Positions 58,939-64,000 of a stretch of DNA of 64,000 bases are shown in pieces. The stretch comes from Nyssa sinensis (taxonomy: Eukaryota; Streptophyta; Magnoliopsida; Cornales; Nyssaceae), in contig CM018035.1 of NCBI GenBank assembly GCA_008638375.1, forward strand, positions 28,275,807-28,339,806. Reading direction: 5' to 3'. The translations under genes and the position numbers were made by a program. A model generated the notes under the pieces. The model did no database searches, was not told the DNA's origin, and worked only from the letters and a program-made list of their open reading frames with translations. Each line of letters starts with the position of its first letter. Positions within the stretch are counted from its first letter, which is position 1.

Positions 58939-60585
58939 GTGCCTACTGGTTCTACAATTGAGCTATAACAAGTTACAGTGCAATTTAAAGCAATTGGAAT
59001 GAAGTTCGTACTTGTTTTGCCAATCTTTTCTACTTTAAAATTTTTCCAGAATTCCTTGTTCTTCCTCTCCTGACCTGCGCACCACTATTTCCTTTTTCCA
59101 CCAAAATCCTACGTCACCTCTACTACTGCGACTGCACCTACTTTCTTCACTCTCTCCCAATTTCACCACAGCAGCAGCCTCTTATTTTTCTTCTTCCTTC
59201 AATCTCAAAATCTGCCAACGCCACCTGTCACGACCCGAAACCCACCCTGTGCGGATCTCGCATCGCGACCGCCACCCTCAGGCCCGGGGACCCTTGGGCG
59301 AAGGCTCACATAGGCAACGGTATCGAATAGATGTGCGACACATGATTGCGGAAGCGTGAAAAACTTTTTTCTTTTCTTTTCTTATTTTTAAATTACGCAC
59401 ATCCGTCCGATACTGCCGCTCCATACATAACATACATGGTTACACATTCAGAGTATAACTAAAACTTAAAACTTTATAAACAATAAATGTTTAATTGCCC
59501 CGTGGGGCTTACACATAACAGGGTACTATTTTACTAATACAAAAACTCCATACTTAATGTTCGTAGTACTAGACAAAAACTACTTGAACATAGTCTTCCA
59601 AAATCAGCAGATTCATCATCGTCGTCCTCAAGTCAAGACTGCTGCTAATTACCTGAAAGGGGGGTCCGAACAAAGTCCGGGTAAGCTAATCTAAGCTTGT
59701 GAGCAATTCCAGTGTTCGTCATGGGGTTTTCAATTAGCAGTGGTTTTTAATACATAAGAGTTGTAAAATAATCACCGCCAATTGTTCGTGTACTTTGAAT
59801 ACAGAATATATGCATTCCTTAAAACATGTAGCTTTGAAACATTTAAAGTATTCAAGCTAAACTCATACTTCATCAAAATAGAGTATATAACTCAAAACAT
59901 ATGCATTTCATAAAACAGATAGCTTTGAAACATTTAAGGTATTCAAGCTAAACTCGTACTTCATTAGATAAAGTATATAAACTTTAAATCACATAAATAT
60001 GTATTTGAAAATGAGGGTAAAACCTACTTTCATTTTCAAAATCACTTTGTCATCTTTTTTCTTTAATTAGGTGGAATCTGTTTCGAACCAGACTCCCATT
60101 TTACTGTCAATACTGTCGATCTCATTTGCCTGGGGGATTAGATCCTGCTACCGGGCATTTACTGTTGAATCCCGAAGGATTTCAATCATCATAGGGGGTG
60201 GTACTTAGTACCGTTTATCTTGTAAACCATTTATCACATAACTTCTTCAATAGATACTTTCATGAGTATTTAAAACATGAAATGTATAATTTCTACAATA
60301 GAACTTCAAATACTTGTAACTATCAAATTCGGGATATTTAACATAATTTGGCATTTAAAACTTTAGACATGCTGAAATATGTTTTAAGAAAACTATGATA
60401 GATACCAATCACTGAGCATGTCATAATAGGGTTATAAAACAGTACAATTAAAAACTGAATCATGTAAATACTGAATTTGAAACTTCAAATACTTCATATC
60501 TTTGAACTTAAAACCTTTTCAAATCCATGGAGTTAAATCTCCAATTCAAACACAGGGTTACTCACCTTGTACTCCTGGTTCCGCT

Positions 60586-60870
60586 CTATTTAGGTGCCTT
60601 TCCTTTGGCTTTCTTCAACCTGTGAAGCCATTCTTGCAGCGTTTCAGTGTCTTCCTGTTTCTTAATTTTTTTTGCTGCCAGTTGCTCCTTGGTTATGGTC
60701 TTGCAAATGAAGGGGCGAACGCAGACCACTTCATTTGTCTTGGCAATTCGAATATGTTTCTGAACTACCTGGAGTTGCTTTTCTAGCTTCTCCCGGAAAA
60801 CTTGCTGTTTTGGATCATTTGCTATTTGAGCCTTTGTCATCATTGGAAGGACTTCTTGTTCTTGGTTCAT
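60586..60870 (-). CDS. LTR-encoded small basic protein (E10 copy), intronless
   Basis: 94 residues from ATG at 60,870 to TAG at 60,588-60,586, without interruption. Homologous to 37,286-37,733: KAQIANDPKQQVF, QVVQKHIRIAKTNEV, VRPF, KKIKKQE and DTETLQEW. Its tail LHRLKKAKGKAPK aligns with the sequence that in E8 is split by a 133-bp intron. In a hand alignment of 47 core codons, 28 residues are identical and 15 of these use different codons, which suggests selection on the protein. A pyrimidine-containing AAACAG lies 21 bp upstream and a donor (CAAG/GTGAGT) 20 bp downstream of the stop, so it may be an internal exon. Basic, helical, no signal peptide; possibly nucleic-acid binding, but this is only a guess from charge. 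Confidence 0.7.
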   Translation of the reverse strand: MNQEQEVLPMMTKAQIANDPKQQVFREKLEKQLQVVQKHIRIAKTNEVVCVRPFICKTITKEQLAAKKIKKQEDTETLQEWLHRLKKAKGKAPK

Positions 60871-61917
60871 TTTTGTGTCTATTTAATTCTCTGTTTAAAA
60901 CACAATTTAACGTGTCAAGAAAACAGATTTCTACAATCATACTCTTCTGGTAGCTCCATTAACCTTAATGTAAAGTTATTTATTTGACATGTTTACGTGT
61001 CGTGTCTTTTCGTATTTCGTTTCTCGTACTTGCCTCAGTTTAGTTCTTTGGCAATATTTCAGTTCATAGTCATCTAACAGATTCTATTCATCAAATTTTA
61101 TGTCTTTTTATTTTAGACATTTCTTTTGGTCGAATAGACTCTACCATTGAGTCCGGAGTGTCGAAGAAAGTCGGTTTAGGCTTTCCTAACATTTAATTCG
61201 GACTGTTATATGTAAAAGGGCAAAATGGTCATTTTATCGTTTTACGTGTCATATCTTTCCGTTCTTCGTTTCGTAATTTAGACTCCATTTTTGAGTCCGG
61301 GATGTCAAAGAAAGTCAGTTTAGACCTTCCCTGATTCTAATTTGGCTTTTGAGGTACTAGGGGTAATTTGGTCATTTTAACCCCTTACGTGTCTTTATTT
61401 TCGGGACCTCATCTCGTGTCGTGGACCTCACCATTGGACTCAGAAGGTCCGAGATAGTAAGAATACACTAATAACTTGTTAATTTTGGTCAAGGGGTATT
61501 TTGGTCATTTACCCCTTTACGTGTCTTTATTTTTCGGGCCCCGTCTCGTAAAACAAACCCTACCATTAGTCTCAGAATATCCGAAATAGTAAGGATACAC
61601 TATTCATATGTTTAATTTGGACTTCATTTGCTCTATTTATGACCCAAGGGCAAATAGTAATTTTATTTTATTTATTAAATAATTTAAATTAATTATTTAA
61701 TTGTTTAATTATTTTTCAGGGGCTTTGTTGCATAAATTTTCATTCATTTGGGCCTCAGTATAATTGTTCTGAAGCCCAGGGGTCAATCCGTAATAACCAA
61801 AAGTCTTGGTTTATTTATTTTTAAATAAATTAGAAAACCAAAGGGTTCGGTCAAGTTTTAAGTGAACCGGTCCGGTTCAGTTGCAAACCAACTGGTCTAT
61901 CCGGTTTTGCGCGTGTT

Positions 61918-62019
61918 GCTGACGTCATGATGACGTCAGCCCTAGCGTATTAAAATTTTAAAACAGGGATGAAACGCCGTCGTTCCATTTAATCGGTGGC
62001 AAGCCCAGAGGCTGCCACC
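61918..62019 (-). promoter_or_regulatory. Conserved dyads in E10
   Basis: GCTGACGTCA/TGACGTCAGC at 61,918-61,940 and GGTGGCA/TGCCACC at 61,995-62,019, in the same order and spacing relative to the small gene as in E8 and E9. Confidence 0.5.
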
Positions 62020-63896
62020 TATCCGAGTCGACCCAGCCTTATTTTAAAAACCGAGTTGACTCATCTTCGTCTTCCCCACGTCGACTCTACTGTTGCCCTA
62101 GTTTCTGAATTTCATTTCTTCCTATTTCGTGACTTCTCACTTAACTAAATCCCTTTGTTTTGGTCCCAAATTGATTCTAAGGTATAAAAGACCAACTTGG
62201 CATTCATTTTAGACTTTAAAACCTCTTCATATGTTCGGTTTAGGATATGATAATCCGAACTGTAATTCGGTCCTAGATGCTCATTCCTGAGCCAAATCAC
62301 TTACGGTTTGTTCCATAATGATCCTCTATTCATGAGGTTTCAGTTTTCATTTAAAGAAATGGATTAAATCATGAGTTTCAAGGTTTGGGGTGTAAACCCG
62401 TAACCTGCAACTTGGTGTTTGAGGGTCATTTTTTGAGCTTTATGGTCACGGTCATATGTTTTTAGCATGCTCATAATATCTACTTTAAGTCTTGATAAGC
62501 CAAATCAAGCTTAAAGGAAGTCGATTCAGACCTGCCATGGGCAAGGTCTTCAATGGAGATTTTTCGTGGGTTTCATATTTTTAGTCATTTTCATAGCAAA
62601 TTTTCATGCTTGATACACTTCTAGACATATCTTAAGCATCATATATACATAACATAACCTAAATCTCTTCACACATGCAAAATATTCTAGAGAGAGAAAT
62701 TTAAGAGTTTTCATGGGTTCACCTTTCACCACTGTTTTTCTCTTTCTTTCTTGCTCTGAATCTCTTCTTCTATCTCCTCAGTTCCTTTCCTTTGGTTTCT
62801 CAGTTTCTCCCTCTCTGATTTCTTTCGTATGAAGCAAATCATGCTTTGCATGCCTTGCTTTTAAAGAGAGAACCGACCTCTCTCTCTCTTGTTCCCTCTC
62901 TCTCTTCTGGTTCGTAGCCCTACATTAGCCCTCCCATCTCATCAATTTTTCTTTTTCTCTTTTCTACTTTGCATTCAATTTTGGCAAGATATTTATACAT
63001 ATAATATATACATATATATACATATACACATATATACAAGACAACACACACACACACCAGCCGACACACACACACCATTCACACACTGTTCACACTTTTT
63101 CATATACATACTTGCATACATACATGCTTCCATATACATACATACATATTTCACTTTATACATATACATATATTATTTAATTAATATATAACATTCCTTT
63201 ACCTTAATTAATTAATAATTAAATTAATTAATTATTTTTGTTAATTCTCGTAATACGTGTCATATGACCCGGTATCCCGGGTCGGGATATTACACCACCT
63301 ACTGCTATACAGTACCAAACACCACGTACAAACATATATATATATATATATATGTACATACAATTCCCCTGCTACACGTTACACACCTGCACATACAGCA
63401 CTGCCACCTCCACTTTGCAGTCCACCTATTTTCCATTTCTTTTCACCTCTTTTCATCACAAACCATGTGCGGCTAGCACATGGTTTCCATTTCTTTTTCT
63501 TTCATTTCATTTCCTTTTTCTTATTATTTCATTTTATTATTTTATTTTATTTTTATTTTATTGTCACATTATTTTTATTACACAAGCTTCCAATTTATAT
63601 ATATATATATATATTATCATTATTATTATTCTTATTATTTTATTATTTCAGTTTCGGAATGTAATCGTTTCGTTCATTTCTCGATTTGTGACAATTGACT
63701 ATCGCTCATCAAATTTTAAATTTATCCATGGCCTATGATTGTCATTGTCAAATTTTCGGGTATCTTAATACTTCGATTTAATTTCCAACTTAACTCTTGT
63801 CATATTTTAGCTTATAGTTCGGGTTTACATGTTATGGCCCGGGTCTACCGAGTCGGGTACCGGCTAATTCGGGTCGGGGTATTACAGTTTATGTAG

Positions 63897-64000
63897 TTAA
63901 AAGAACAAATAAAGGCTGATGACAAATAAGGCTCAAGGGGCTAACTATGGAAATACACCATGCAATGATGGCATGATAACTAGGACGGCTGGAAAGGCTT
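63897..64000 (+). mobile_element. E6, continuation after E7
   Basis: Begins with the second GTTTA of the E7 duplication. It is AT-rich with no recognisable feature before the window ends. Confidence 0.45.

Larger units (their letters stand above)
59226..63294 (-). mobile_element. E10: 4.1-kb solo LTR of the E8 family with intact small gene
   Basis: Flanked by CCACC (59,221-59,225 and 63,295-63,299). On the minus strand it starts TGTAATATCCCGACCC with the same terminal hairpin (63,266-63,283) and ends GGTTTCGGGTCGTGACA. It is collinear with E8 and E9, including dyads at 61,918-62,019, the small gene 60,586-60,870, donor at 60,565 and the acceptor block 59,651-59,710. No gag or pol. Confidence 0.92.
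51799..63896 (-). mobile_element. E7: internally deleted long-LTR element hosting E9 and E10
   Basis: Flanked by the perfect duplication GTTTA (51,794-51,798 and 63,897-63,901). On the minus strand: 5' LTR (63,896-52,453; 3.4 kb without nested elements) starting TGTAATACCCCGACCC and ending TTTCGGGTCGTGACA, a perfect initiator tRNA-Met primer site, about 460 bp of interior, then the last ~180 bp of the 3' LTR (51,977-51,799). The rest of the interior and of the 3' LTR is missing, so one deletion removed several kb. The stub and the matching part of the 5' LTR differ at a modest number of sites. Confidence 0.9.

Noticed and set aside
63257..63738. Hydrophobic Tyr/Ile/Phe-rich frames
   Set aside because: Produced by AT microsatellites and T-rich LTR sequence.

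Overview
This window is plant nuclear heterochromatin built almost entirely of nested LTR retrotransposons. The plant assignment rests on three things: Tat-type Ty3/gypsy elements with an extra RNase H and antisense genes, Tekay/Del-like chromoviruses primed by initiator tRNA-Met, and very long (3-6 kb) LTRs starting TGTAAYAYCCCGA and ending GTGACA. Dicot or monocot cannot be decided from the sequence. I found no host gene, rRNA, functional tRNA gene or CRISPR array. Most reading frames are shadows of simple repeats or broken retroelement genes.

Left half (1-33,379). The window opens inside a Tat-type element (Tat-1, 1-2790). It sits in the 5' LTR of a very decayed Tekay-like element, E1 (LTR pieces 2791-4056 and 24,699-26,352, interior 26,353-30,038, 3' LTR 30,039-33,374). 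A 3.0-kb solo LTR (E2, 4057-24,693, duplication AGGAA) lies in the E1 LTR. A complete but pseudogenised Tat element (Tat-2, 6023-23,635, duplication TATAT) lies in E2. A 6.0-kb solo LTR (E3, 12,947-18,975, minus, duplication TCTCC) lies in Tat-2. Tat-2 keeps gag, protease, reverse transcriptase, two RNase H domains and integrase on the plus strand, and two genes on the minus strand near its 3' LTR.

Middle (33,380-45,418). A second Tat/Ogre-like element is represented by one LTR (34,189-40,404) with interior sequence on both sides. E8, a 4.2-kb solo LTR (34,906-39,061, duplication AGAGG), lies inside it. After it come an LTR remnant (E11) and a chromovirus, E4 (LTR, primer site, gag), cut by E5.

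Right half (45,419-64,000). E5 (long LTR) is cut by E6 (unclassified). E6 is cut by E7 (51,799-63,896, minus, duplication GTTTA), whose 5' LTR holds two more solo LTRs in opposite orientation: E9 (53,079-57,011, duplication AATAT) and E10 (59,226-63,294, duplication CCACC).

The most unusual signal is inside the solo LTRs. E8 and E10 encode homologous proteins of about 100 residues. Many codons differ silently between the copies, the E8 copy has an apparent intron, and the gene is followed by a perfect splice donor and a 60-bp block (3' splice acceptor) that is identical between copies. Related LTRs (E1, E3, E5, E7, E9) keep a small exon-like segment at the equivalent place. This points to a spliced, protein-coding transcription unit inside the LTRs, distinct from gag-pol.
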